A DNA stretch of 64,000 bases from the NCBI GenBank assembly GCA_964553405.1, contig CAZKLS010000004.1, positions 1 to 64,000 on the forward strand, read 5' to 3'. Positions within the stretch are counted from its first letter, which is position 1, and each line of letters starts with the position of its first letter. The translations under genes were made by a program, and so were the position numbers. Source of the DNA: DATIRA01 sp964553405. Its GTDB lineage: Bacteria; Pseudomonadota; Gammaproteobacteria; Steroidobacterales; Steroidobacteraceae. This document shows positions 19,418-27,587 of the stretch, piece by piece. The notes under the pieces were generated by a model, which was not told where the DNA came from, did no database searches, and was given only the letters and a program-made list of their open reading frames with translations.

Positions 19418-20095
19418 TCAGTCCGGCTCCTCGGGCGGCGGCTTGACGCTCGCGCGATCCACCGCGAGGCGCCCTGCGGCGAGCACCGCCTGGGTCCTCG
19501 TGCCGACGCCGAGCTTGCGCAGGATGGCCGTCACGTGCGCCTTGACCGTCGCCTCCGAGACCTGCAGCTCGTAGGCGATCTGCTTGTTCAACAGTCCCGA
19601 GCACAGCATCCCGAGCACCCGGAACTGCTGCGGCGTCAGTTCCGCGATGCGTCGCGCGATCTCGAGTTCCTCGCTCGACGTATCCACCGAGCGTGGCGCC
19701 TGGAAACCCGGTGGCGTGTAGATCTCGCCGTCGAGCACCTGCTCGATCGCCTCGACCATCTGGCCGGACTCCATGGACTTCGGGATGAAGCCCTGCGCCC
19801 CGAAACGCAGCGCGCTGTGGATGGTCTGCGGATCGTCGTCGGCAGAAATCACCACGACCGGGAGTTGCGGCCGGATGCCCCTGACGTGAGCCAGCGCGTT
19901 GAAACCCTGCGCGCCCGGCATGTTCAGGTCGAGCAGCAGCAGGTCGGCCTCTGGCTCGGCCTCGATGGCCGTCAGCAGCCCGGCCACCGAATCCGCCTGG
20001 ACGAATCGAATCGAGGCGTCGTGACGGGCGACGGCGCCTATCAGGGCTTCCCGAAACAGCGGGTGGTCGTCCGCGACGATATACTGCCGGCTCAT
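19418..20095 (-). CDS. crbR: CrbR/ErdR-type LuxR-family response regulator
   Basis: A 225-residue NarL/LuxR-family regulator starting at ATG 20095 (MSRQYIVADDHPLFREAL). The longer frame upstream runs antisense through the porin and was rejected. The receiver has acidic-pocket D9/D10 and phospho-acceptor Asp56 in LLDLNMPG. A LuxR helix-turn-helix covers about residues 155-210 (LTPQQFRVLGM through LRKLGVGTRTQAV). CrbR/ErdR activate acetyl-CoA synthetase genes when phosphorylated by CrbS/MxtR. The tail-to-tail placement with the sensor gene supports the pairing. It diverges from the porin gene, whose promoter shares the 102-base intergenic region and is a candidate target; I could not identify an operator there. 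Confidence 0.88.
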   Translation of the reverse strand: MSRQYIVADDHPLFREALIGAVARHDASIRFVQADSVAGLLTAIEAEPEADLLLLDLNMPGAQGFNALAHVRGIRPQLPVVVISADDDPQTIHSALRFGAQGFIPKSMESGQMVEAIEQVLDGEIYTPPGFQAPRSVDTSSEELEIARRIAELTPQQFRVLGMLCSGLLNKQIAYELQVSEATVKAHVTAILRKLGVGTRTQAVLAAGRLAVDRASVKPPPEEPD

Positions 20096-20197
20096 TGGCG
20101 CAGAGACTACACCGGGCGGGACCTTCGACCAAAGGCGAATACCGCGCTGCGTGGTACGGGCGCAACATCGGGCAAGTTTCACACGGGGGAAGCGTCG

Positions 20198-21532
20198 ATG
20201 AACGAAACTCTTCGCAAGAGATCCACCCTGGGCCGTGCCGTGGCGGTGGCCCTGGCCGTTGCCGCACTGGGTGCTGCGCCCAGCGTGCTGGCGCAGACGG
20301 CCAAGGAAGCCGAACTCGAGGCCCGGATCGCCGAGCTCGAGAAAATGGTCAAGGAGCTGCAGGCGGCGACACCCGCGCCTCCGCGCGGTGAGAAGGACAA
20401 GCCCGTCCAGTCCAAGTCCATCACGCCGAACGCGGCGCCCGGCACCAGCTTCCACGTCACCGGCTTCGTCAAGGCCGACGCGCTGTGGACCGACACCGGC
20501 GACGGTGAGATCGCCGAGGGAAGCGCCGGCCGCGACTTCTACGTTCCGAGCACGATCCCGGTCGGCGGCAAGAGCGAAGACTCCGCGGACTTCGGCTTCC
20601 ACGTCAAGCAGTCGCGCGTGAACTTCGGCACCGATACGGTGTTCGAGAGCGGCAAGCTGCTGCAGACCCGCTTCGAGATCGACTTCTACGGATCGGCCCT
20701 CGGCAACCAGCGCGTCAGCAACACCTACGCGCCGGTGCTGCGCCACGCCTACGTCAAGTATGGCAACTGGCTGGTCGGCCAGACCTGGTCGAACTTCATG
20801 GACGTCGCGACGCTGCCCGAGGCCGTGGACTTCATCGGCAACACGGACGGCACGGTGTTCGTGCGCCAGCCCCAGGTACGCTGGACCAGCGGCGGCTTCT
20901 CAGCGTCGCTCGAGAACCCGCAGACGACGATCACGCCCTACAACGGCGCCGGCAGCTTCGAATCCGACGACAGCCTGTTCCCGGATCTGACGGCCCGTTA
21001 CACGTTCAAGGGCGACTGGGGCCACATCTCCGTCGCAGGACTGTTGCGTGAGCTCCGCTATGAGCAGGCAGGGACCCCAACGACGCAGAAGATCGACGAC
21101 AGTGAGTGGTCGCTCGCCTACAGCCTGTCCGGCAAGTGGAACGTCTGGGGCAAGGACGACTTCCGCTACTACCTGCTCGGTGGAAACCTCGGCCGTTATG
21201 TCGGCCTGAACTTCGCCGGCGACGCGATGGTGAACCAGAACGGCAACCTCGACGCGCTCGAGGGCTGGGCAGGCTCGATCTCGTTCCGCCACTTCTGGAC
21301 GGACAACTGGCGCAGCACTGTCTGGTACGCGATCCAGGACTACGACAACGACAAGAAGTTCGTCGGCGGCAACGCGAACAAGTCCAGCGAGAGCATCGGC
21401 GTCAACCTGTTCTACTCGCCCTTCGCGAAGCTCGACCTCGGCGTGGAATACCGCCATGCCAAACGCGAAGTCGAGAGCGGAGCGGACGGCGACCTGGACC
21501 GCCTCCAGTTCACGACCAAGTACTCCTTCTGA
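20198..21532 (+). CDS. DcaP-type trimeric outer-membrane porin
   Basis: A 444-residue protein with a Sec signal peptide ending at VLAQ (about residue 32). A short coiled coil follows (AKEAELEARIAELEKMVKEL), then a beta-barrel that ends in the outer-membrane signature aromatic Phe. N-terminal coiled coil plus barrel is the layout of Acinetobacter DcaP, a trimeric channel for dicarboxylates and related anions. The ATG at 20198 was chosen for the GGGGGA site upstream and the signal peptide. A strong intrinsic terminator lies about 50 bases after the stop. It is divergent from the crbR-like gene, so carboxylate-responsive control is plausible. Confidence 0.88.
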   Translation: MNETLRKRSTLGRAVAVALAVAALGAAPSVLAQTAKEAELEARIAELEKMVKELQAATPAPPRGEKDKPVQSKSITPNAAPGTSFHVTGFVKADALWTDTGDGEIAEGSAGRDFYVPSTIPVGGKSEDSADFGFHVKQSRVNFGTDTVFESGKLLQTRFEIDFYGSALGNQRVSNTYAPVLRHAYVKYGNWLVGQTWSNFMDVATLPEAVDFIGNTDGTVFVRQPQVRWTSGGFSASLENPQTTITPYNGAGSFESDDSLFPDLTARYTFKGDWGHISVAGLLRELRYEQAGTPTTQKIDDSEWSLAYSLSGKWNVWGKDDFRYYLLGGNLGRYVGLNFAGDAMVNQNGNLDALEGWAGSISFRHFWTDNWRSTVWYAIQDYDNDKKFVGGNANKSSESIGVNLFYSPFAKLDLGVEYRHAKREVESGADGDLDRLQFTTKYSF

Positions 21533-21578
21533 GCGGCGGCAAACCGCAGATTCCCCTCTCCTGAGAGAGAAGGCATTC

Positions 21579-21605
21579 GGCCCGGTCGCAAGACCGGGCC
21601 TTTTT
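21579..21605 (+). terminator. Intrinsic terminator of the porin gene
   Basis: A perfect 9-bp stem, GGCCCGGTC / GACCGGGCC, closed by a GCAA (GNRA) tetraloop and followed at once by five T residues. It sits about 47 bases after the porin stop codon. On the other side it precedes the stop of the convergent lipoprotein gene, but the T tract serves only the plus strand. Confidence 0.93.
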
Positions 21606-21620
21606 ATTCGCGCTGCCGCC

Positions 21621-22079
21621 TCAGTTTGCGAAAGTCGAGCGGTGTGCGGAGCGCTGCACCCGCCACTCGCCGTCCTGCAGCACGAGCTCGAGCTCGACCT
21701 CGTGCAGGTCGGCGGCCGCGTCGAGCGCCGCACCGGCGCCCTCGCCCCGGCCCAGCATGCCGACCGTGAGCCGCAGTCGCGCCATGTCGCGGTAGGGGAA
21801 ATCCAGGCTCTCGATCCGCGTCACCAGGCTGATGGAGGGATGAGCCAGCAGGTAGCCGCGCAGGTAGCTGCGCAGTTCTTCCCGGCCGAGGCCGTCGGCA
21901 TCGAGGTAGTCGTCCGCGACGAGGTCCATCAGCGCCGCCAGGTCCCGGGACTCGGCCGCCGATTCGCCGGCCGCGACGACCGCCCTCACCTGCTGCTCGG
22001 GTGAGTCAGATCGGCCACAGCCCGCCGCGACCAGCGCGGCGGCGGCCAGCAGGACAGCGACGGTCACGCGTGGCAGCAT
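21621..22079 (-). CDS. Small lipoprotein of the NTF2/SnoaL-like fold (tentative)
   Basis: A 152-residue protein with a lipoprotein signal peptide; the lipobox is VAAGC (Cys about residue 21). The mature part begins with a helical stretch, then DLAALMDLVADDYLDADG and later a run of beta strands ending in LQDGEWRVQRS. That pattern fits NTF2-like proteins, in which a conical sheet binds a small ligand. No catalytic residues can be named and the function is unknown. Starts are 34 bases from the divergent oxidoreductase gene, so the two may share a regulatory region. Confidence 0.6.
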   Translation of the reverse strand: MLPRVTVAVLLAAAALVAAGCGRSDSPEQQVRAVVAAGESAAESRDLAALMDLVADDYLDADGLGREELRSYLRGYLLAHPSISLVTRIESLDFPYRDMARLRLTVGMLGRGEGAGAALDAAADLHEVELELVLQDGEWRVQRSAHRSTFAN

Positions 22080-22113
22080 GCCTGATCTTTGCGGAACGAC
22101 GGAGTGATCGTCA

Positions 22114-23061
22114 ATGAGGGTGCTGCGTTACCACCGGCGCGGTTCGCTGGACGGCCTCGTGCTCGAGCAGGCACCCCGGCCCTCGCCGGCCGCGGGCGAA
22201 GTGCTGGTCAGGGTGCGCTGGGCCAGCGTCAACCCGGTGGACTGGAAGCTCGTGCTCGGCCGATTCCGTTTCCTGGTCAAGGGCGGCCTGCCGCGCGGCA
22301 CGGGCTCGGACTTCGCCGGCGAAGTCGCCGAATGCGGGCCCGGCACGACAGCGCTCGCCGTCGGGCAGCAGGTTTACGGTTGCGTGGATCCGTTCCGGAG
22401 CACCTTCGGCACGATGGCGGATTTCGTGCCGGTACCAGCCGGCAGCGTGTTCGCGCTGCCGGCGGAAATGCCGCTGCGCGAAGGCGCCGCGCTCGCCTGT
22501 GCCGGACTGAGCGCGGCGCAGGTCTGCGACCAGGGACAGGTCGCCGCCGGGACCCGGGTGCTGGTGACCGGCGCCTCGGGTGGCGTGGGTCACGTCGCCC
22601 TGCAGCTGGCGCGATTCCGCGGTGCACACGTCACGGCCGTCGCCAGCGCCGGCCGCCGCGAATTCGTCGAATCGCTCGGGGCCGACGCGTTCATCGACTA
22701 TCGCAGCACCGACCCTCGCAGCTGGCCGGGGGACTTCGACGCGGTGCTGGACTGCGTACCGAGCATCCCGCGTGGCATGCATGCCCGCCTGCTCAGGCCC
22801 GGCGGCCGGTACGTCACGACGCTCCCCGGCGCGGCCACGTACCTGCTCGACCCGATCACGAACCGGGTCGGACCGATCCACCGCTCGGGACTGATGCTGA
22901 TGCCATCTGAGGCGGCCGCCGGCGAGCTCGGCGCCGCGTACCGCGCCGGCCGGCTGCGCGTCGCAATCGAGGCCGAGTATGAGCTGGAGCGGGCACGCGC
23001 CGCATTCGAGCATTCGATGACCGGCCGCGTGCAGGGCAAGCTGCTGGTGCGAGTCGACTGA
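22114..23061 (+). CDS. Zinc-independent MDR-family NAD(P)H oxidoreductase
   Basis: A 315-residue medium-chain dehydrogenase/reductase. It has the GroES-like N-terminal domain (RWASVNPVDWKLVLGRF), a GSDFAGEV turn, and the Rossmann nucleotide-binding motif VTGASGGVGHVALQLAR at about residues 150-166. The zinc-binding cysteines of alcohol dehydrogenases are absent, which places it with quinone- or enone-reductase-like members. Substrate unknown. It starts from ATG 22114 with no strong ribosome site. The convergent Pat-like gene follows after a structured 56-base spacer. Confidence 0.85.
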   Translation: MRVLRYHRRGSLDGLVLEQAPRPSPAAGEVLVRVRWASVNPVDWKLVLGRFRFLVKGGLPRGTGSDFAGEVAECGPGTTALAVGQQVYGCVDPFRSTFGTMADFVPVPAGSVFALPAEMPLREGAALACAGLSAAQVCDQGQVAAGTRVLVTGASGGVGHVALQLARFRGAHVTAVASAGRREFVESLGADAFIDYRSTDPRSWPGDFDAVLDCVPSIPRGMHARLLRPGGRYVTTLPGAATYLLDPITNRVGPIHRSGLMLMPSEAAAGELGAAYRAGRLRVAIEAEYELERARAAFEHSMTGRVQGKLLVRVD

Positions 23062-23067
23062 GCAGGT

Positions 23068-23099
23068 TGATCGCGATCACGGTGATCGTCGTGATCACG
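23068..23099. repeat. GATC-rich nested palindromes between convergent genes
   Basis: Three near-adjacent perfect palindromes lie here: GATCGCGATC (23069-23078), GATCAC-G-GTGATC (23075-23087) and CGTGATCACG (23090-23099). Together they hold four GATC sites in 32 bases. The arms TGATCGCGATCAC and GTGATCGTCGTGATCA can also pair as one long, slightly bulged hairpin. The position between two converging stop codons suits a bidirectional terminator, but there is no T tract on either strand. Confidence 0.5.
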
Positions 23100-23117
23100 A
23101 AGGCATGGCGGAATCGA

Positions 23118-25808
23118 TCAGAGCTGCAATCGCATCTGCACCAGCTCGGGATCGTCCCTGTCCATGCTGGTCGTGAAGCCCAGCGACCGGGCCAGGTCCA
23201 GCATGCGACCGTTCTCCTGCAGCGTCACGCCCTCCATCTGCTTCAGCCGGCGGTCCCGCGCCGCCTCGATGAGCCCCTTCATCAATCGTCGCGCCAGCCC
23301 CTTGCCCTGCCAGTCGTCACCGACGACGATCGCGAATTCGCAGGTCTCGCCGTCCGGCAGCGTCGTGTAGCGGCCCACCCCGACCTGCCGCTCGCCCCCG
23401 GGCGCGTCCACGACCGCGATCAGCGCGAGCTCGCGGTCATAGTCGATCTGCGTGAACCGCGACAGCATCTCCGGCGTGATCGCGTGCAGCGTGTACATGA
23501 AGCGAAGGAACTTCGACTGCTCCGAGAGGCCGTTGACGAAATCCCGCTCGATGCCCGCGTCCTCCGGGCGGATCGGACGTATCGTGACCGTGCTGCCATC
23601 GGACATCTCCACCAGCTCGATCAGCCCGCTCGGATAGGGGTGGATCGCCATGTGATCGTAGGGGCGCGCATCGGGGTCGGTGCGCCGCACGCCGAGACGT
23701 GCATCCACGACGATCGCGCCCGACTCGGAAGCGATCACGGGGTTCAGGTCCAGCGACCCGAGCTCCGGCAGTTCGCAGACCATTTCCGAGACGCGCAGCA
23801 GCAGGTCCTCGACGGCGGACTCGTCCGCGGCCGGGGCCCCGCGCAGCGGCTTCAGCGCTTCTCCGGCCCGCGTGCGGGCGATCAGGTCACGCACCAGGAA
23901 GCGGTTCAGAGGCGGCAGCGCCACGGCACGATCCTGGATCACCTCGACCAGCGTCCCGCCCAGCCCGAACGAGATCGCCGGACCGAATGCATCGTCCCTG
24001 ACGACCCCGACCATCAGCTCCCGGCCGTGCCGCTCGTTGTACATCGGCTCGATCAGCACGCCTTCGAGCTCCGCGCCGGGGCACAGTCGCGCGACGTCCT
24101 CCAGCATCGAATGGTAGGCGTCGCGCACGCTGCGTCCGTTCGCGAGGCCGAGTCGCACGCCGCCGACGTCCGTCTTGTGCGGGACGTCCGGCGAGAGGAT
24201 CTTCATCGCCACCGGGTAACCGAGTTCCTGCGCGATCATCACGGCCTCCACCTCGGAGCGTGCCGGGATGCTGCGCAGGATCGGTACGTTGAACGCGGCC
24301 AGCACGGCTTTGGACTCGGCCGGATTGAGCCACTCCTGTCCGGCGGCCAGCGCTGACTCGATGACCAGCCTCGCCGCGTCCTGGTCGGGCGCCGAGGGCA
24401 TCGCGAGCGGCTCCGGCACCTGCAGCAGCAGCTGCTGGTTGGCGGCATGCAGGGCCAGCGCCGCGATCGCGTCGACGGCCGTCTCCGGCGTCGCATAGCT
24501 CGGCACATGCTCGGCAGCGAACAGTTCGCGGCTCGATGCGACGGCCTCGCCGCCCATCCAGCAGGCGAAGACCGGGCGCCGATGCTGCTTCGCCAGTTCG
24601 GCGAGCCGCCGCGCTATGCCCTCCGGATCGGTGCGCCAGTACGGCGCGAAGATGGCCAGCACCGCGTCCACCGGGCGCTGCTGCAGGCAGGCACGTACCG
24701 CGGTGGCGAACTGCCCGGGCGTCGCGTCGCCGCGGAGACTGACCGGATTCGAGGCCGAGTGGCCCTCCCGCACGAGCGGCAGGAGCTCCGCGACCGCCTC
24801 CTCGGGCAGCGTAGCCAGTTCGAGTCCCCGGTCGCGCGCGTGGTCCGCGGCCAGGACCCCGGGCCCGTCCGCGTTGGTGACGATCGCGAGACGCCGGCCC
24901 CGGACCCGGACCGCCGACGACAACGTCGCCGCCGCCGCGAACAGGTCCGTGAAGTCGCGGATTCTAAGCACGCCCGCGCGGCGCAACGCGGCATCGAATA
25001 CGTCGTCGGAGCCGATCAGCTCGCCCGCGTGGAAGGCTTCCGCATCGCGCTGCTCGGCGTGCCGGCCGGCCTTCATCACGACCACCGGCTTCACGCGTGC
25101 GGCGGCTCGCAGCGCGCTCATGAAGTGCCGGGCATCCCCTGCCCCCTCCATGTACAGCATGATGCCGTCCGTCTCGGGGTCGCGAACCAGGAAATCGAGC
25201 ACGTCGCCGAAATCGATGTCCGCAGCCATCCCTGTCGAGATGACGCTCGAGAAACCCAGCCGCCTCTGATGGGCCCAGTCGAGTATCGCGCTGCACAGCG
25301 CACCGGACTGCGACACGAGCGCCAGCCGACCCGGCAGTGCCCCGGCCTCCGTACCGATCGCATTGAGGCCAGTTGCGCTGCGGATGATGCCCAGGCTGTC
25401 CGGACCGAGGAAACGCAGTCCGTGCGCTCCGGCGATGCGACGCAGTTCCCGGTCGGGAGCAGCCCCGCCGTCGCCGGCGCCGCGGAACCCGGCCGAGAGG
25501 ATGATGGCACCGGCGATGCCGCGGGCCGCGCAATCCTCGATGACGCCCGGAACCGTCTCCGCCGGCGTCACGATGATCGCCGCATCCGGGGCCTCCGGGA
25601 GATCCCTGACACCCGGATGCACCACCCGGCCCTGGATCGAGCGGCACGCCCGATCCACGAAATGGACCTCGCCAGCGTAACTGCCGGAGAGCAGGTTGCG
25701 GGCCACCAGCGCGCCGAGCGATGCATCGTCGTCGGTGGCCCCGACCAGCACGACCGAGCTGGGGTTGAACAAGGCTTCGAGACGGCTCTTGGGCACCAGA
25801 CTGGCCAT
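23118..25808 (-). CDS. Pat-like ADP-forming acyl-CoA synthetase / GNAT acetyltransferase fusion
   Basis: An 896-residue protein from ATG 25808; an in-frame ATG at 25850 would add 14 residues. Domain order: CoA-binding Rossmann domain (LFNPSSVVLVGATD onward), two succinyl-CoA-ligase flavodoxin-like domains, ATP-grasp (about 480-700), and a C-terminal GNAT domain (from about 725) with the acetyl-CoA motif QGKGLARRL. This is the layout of Pat/PatZ (YfiQ), which acetylates and silences acetyl-CoA synthetase. Unlike E. coli PatZ as I recall it, the phosphohistidine position of active NDP-forming synthetases appears kept (residue 260, in FHAGELIGSD). The ligase half may therefore work. It diverges from a deacetylase-family gene. 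Confidence 0.9.
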   Translation of the reverse strand: MASLVPKSRLEALFNPSSVVLVGATDDDASLGALVARNLLSGSYAGEVHFVDRACRSIQGRVVHPGVRDLPEAPDAAIIVTPAETVPGVIEDCAARGIAGAIILSAGFRGAGDGGAAPDRELRRIAGAHGLRFLGPDSLGIIRSATGLNAIGTEAGALPGRLALVSQSGALCSAILDWAHQRRLGFSSVISTGMAADIDFGDVLDFLVRDPETDGIMLYMEGAGDARHFMSALRAAARVKPVVVMKAGRHAEQRDAEAFHAGELIGSDDVFDAALRRAGVLRIRDFTDLFAAAATLSSAVRVRGRRLAIVTNADGPGVLAADHARDRGLELATLPEEAVAELLPLVREGHSASNPVSLRGDATPGQFATAVRACLQQRPVDAVLAIFAPYWRTDPEGIARRLAELAKQHRRPVFACWMGGEAVASSRELFAAEHVPSYATPETAVDAIAALALHAANQQLLLQVPEPLAMPSAPDQDAARLVIESALAAGQEWLNPAESKAVLAAFNVPILRSIPARSEVEAVMIAQELGYPVAMKILSPDVPHKTDVGGVRLGLANGRSVRDAYHSMLEDVARLCPGAELEGVLIEPMYNERHGRELMVGVVRDDAFGPAISFGLGGTLVEVIQDRAVALPPLNRFLVRDLIARTRAGEALKPLRGAPAADESAVEDLLLRVSEMVCELPELGSLDLNPVIASESGAIVVDARLGVRRTDPDARPYDHMAIHPYPSGLIELVEMSDGSTVTIRPIRPEDAGIERDFVNGLSEQSKFLRFMYTLHAITPEMLSRFTQIDYDRELALIAVVDAPGGERQVGVGRYTTLPDGETCEFAIVVGDDWQGKGLARRLMKGLIEAARDRRLKQMEGVTLQENGRMLDLARSLGFTTSMDRDDPELVQMRLQL

Positions 25809-25880
25809 GAAATTCGACAGCGGCCATGCTAGCGTTTCCGGCTGTCGCATTCACGCAGCCATCGCCCCTGGAAAATCCGC

Positions 25881-26804
25881 ATGCCGACTGCTTTCATCAC
25901 GCATCCCAGCTGCGCCCGTCACGAGATGGGGGACGGCCACCCGGAGCGACCGGCCCGCCTCGGCGCGATCGAGGACCAGCTTCATGCGCAGGGTCTGTAC
26001 GATTTCCTGGTGCACCGTGACGCTCCGCCCGCCACGGACGAGCAGCTGCTGCGCGTGCACCCGCTCGAGCACGTCGAGCGCCTGCGCAACATGGCGCCGG
26101 GCCAGGGGCATGTACGAATTGACCCGGACACACTGATGTGTGCCGCCAGCCTGGAGGCGGCCCTGTGCGCGGCCGGGGCGAACGTGCTCGCGGTCGAGCT
26201 CGTCATGGCCGGCGTGGTCAAGCGCGCCTTCTGCAACGTGCGCCCGCCTGGCCACCATGCCGAGAGCAACCGGGCCATGGGATTCTGCTTCTTCAACAAC
26301 GTGGCAGTCGGCGCCGCGCACGCACTCGCGGACCATGGACTCGAGCGGGTCGCGATCATCGACTTCGACGTGCACTTCGGCAATGGCACCGAGGAGATCT
26401 TCCGCGGTGACCGCCGCGTGTTGATGTGCTCGACCTACGAGTACCCGCTCTACCCGGACCTCGACCCACCGTCGGTGGACGGTCATATCGTCAATTGCCC
26501 GCTCAACCCGGGCAGCGGGAGCGAGGATTTCCGCAGGGCGGTGACGGAGCACTGGTTGCCGCAGCTCGAGAACTTCGCGCCGCAGCTGCTGTTCATCTCG
26601 GCCGGATTCGACGCGCACGCCCTCGACCCGCTCGCGAACCTGCGGCTGAACGCGACCGACTTCGAGTGGGTGACGGACCAGCTCTGCACCATTGCGAACC
26701 GCCATGCAGGCGGCCGGGTCATCTCGACGCTCGAGGGCGGCTACGACCTCACCGGGCTCGCCACCGGCGTCGCCGCGCACATCCGTTCGCTGATGCATGC
26801 CTGA
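25881..26804 (+). CDS. Histone deacetylase-family (AcuC/class II-like) amidohydrolase
   Basis: A 307-residue zinc amidohydrolase of the arginase/deacetylase fold. Visible motifs: DGHPERPARL near the N-terminus, the catalytic His pair in PPGHHAES (about residue 128), GFCFFNN, the zinc ligands in DFDVHFGNG, and LEGGYDL near the end. Bacterial members remove acetyl groups from proteins (AcuC), polyamines or small amides; the sequence does not decide which. The start codons of this gene and the Pat-like acetyltransferase are 72 bases apart in divergent orientation. This pairs an acetyltransferase with a candidate eraser, as acuA/acuC do in Bacillus. The functional pairing is inference. Confidence 0.92.
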   Translation: MPTAFITHPSCARHEMGDGHPERPARLGAIEDQLHAQGLYDFLVHRDAPPATDEQLLRVHPLEHVERLRNMAPGQGHVRIDPDTLMCAASLEAALCAAGANVLAVELVMAGVVKRAFCNVRPPGHHAESNRAMGFCFFNNVAVGAAHALADHGLERVAIIDFDVHFGNGTEEIFRGDRRVLMCSTYEYPLYPDLDPPSVDGHIVNCPLNPGSGSEDFRRAVTEHWLPQLENFAPQLLFISAGFDAHALDPLANLRLNATDFEWVTDQLCTIANRHAGGRVISTLEGGYDLTGLATGVAAHIRSLMHA

Positions 26805-26949
26805 GGCCGATGCCCGGGCGGCTAGGCGGGACCTGCGTTCGCAAATCGGATAGACACGGCGTCGCCCGTATAGCAAAAAGGCAGGTTATTCATCGACGTG
26901 GGCTCGAGGCTTCGGCTGCGCCCGCGGTTTGCGCAGGAGGTGAATCGAG

Positions 26950-27531
26950 ATGATCGTGAGACTGCTGGTGACGGTTCTGCTGCTGGCCGCAGGCAGCTGG
27001 GCGCCCCACGCGCTCGCTGACACCCGCCAGGCGGACTGCGAGGTCAGCAAGAACGGCAGCCGCTGGAAGGGTGCTTCGGGCACGTGCTCGATTTCCCAGC
27101 GACAGGGTTACGTCACGATCCGCCTGCGCAACGGCGACTCCTACGAGCTTCGACCCTCGCGCACCGCGAACCACTACCGTGACCAGCGCAACAACAAGGT
27201 GGTCCGCAGCAGCACCGGCGACGGGCAGCAGTTCCGCTGGGAAGGCGGCAAGAAAATCCAGCTGCGCTGGAGCGGCGGCTACGACAGGCCGTCACAGCAG
27301 CCCGGCGGCGGCGTCGGCAGGACGCCGCACAATCTCAGGGACCTCGTCGGCGCACGCAGCGCCCAGGCCATGAACGAGATGTGGCGACGAGGCTACGAGC
27401 TGCGCAGCGGCGGTGCCTCCCCGTACGGACTGTGGCGGGAGCGCACGACCGGCCGTTGCGTGAGGACCCACGTCGAGAACAGCCGCCTGCGTTCGGCGGT
27501 CTACGCGCCCGAGGCGGACTGCAGGCGCTGA
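26950..27531 (+). CDS. Exported protein of unknown function
   Basis: A 193-residue protein I do not recognise. A Sec signal peptide ends near residue 23 (AHALA-DTR). The mature protein has two short beta-rich segments, one with two cysteines (CEVSKNGSRWKGASGTC), then a proline/glycine-rich linker (about 114-126). A C-terminal segment with NEMWRRGYEL and GLWRERTTGRCVR ends with Cys near the terminus. Four mature cysteines could form two disulfides, fitting a periplasmic location. The ribosome site AGGAGGT lies 8 bases before the ATG, among the strongest here. It precedes the secreted dikinase by 56 bases and may be its operon partner. Confidence 0.75.
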   Translation: MIVRLLVTVLLLAAGSWAPHALADTRQADCEVSKNGSRWKGASGTCSISQRQGYVTIRLRNGDSYELRPSRTANHYRDQRNNKVVRSSTGDGQQFRWEGGKKIQLRWSGGYDRPSQQPGGGVGRTPHNLRDLVGARSAQAMNEMWRRGYELRSGGASPYGLWRERTTGRCVRTHVENSRLRSAVYAPEADCRR

Positions 27532-27587
27532 GCGGCACCGGCTCCCAAATTACCCACACGCTTGTCATTTCGATCCAGGTAACCCAG

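Noticed and set aside
20096..20746. Minus-strand extension of the LuxR regulator to 442 residues
   Set aside because: It is antisense to the porin gene. The receiver domain starts properly at ATG 20095.
26805..26949. Sigma-70 promoter before the exported 193-residue protein
   Set aside because: TATAGC is present but the only -35-like hexamer is 12 bases away, too short a spacing.
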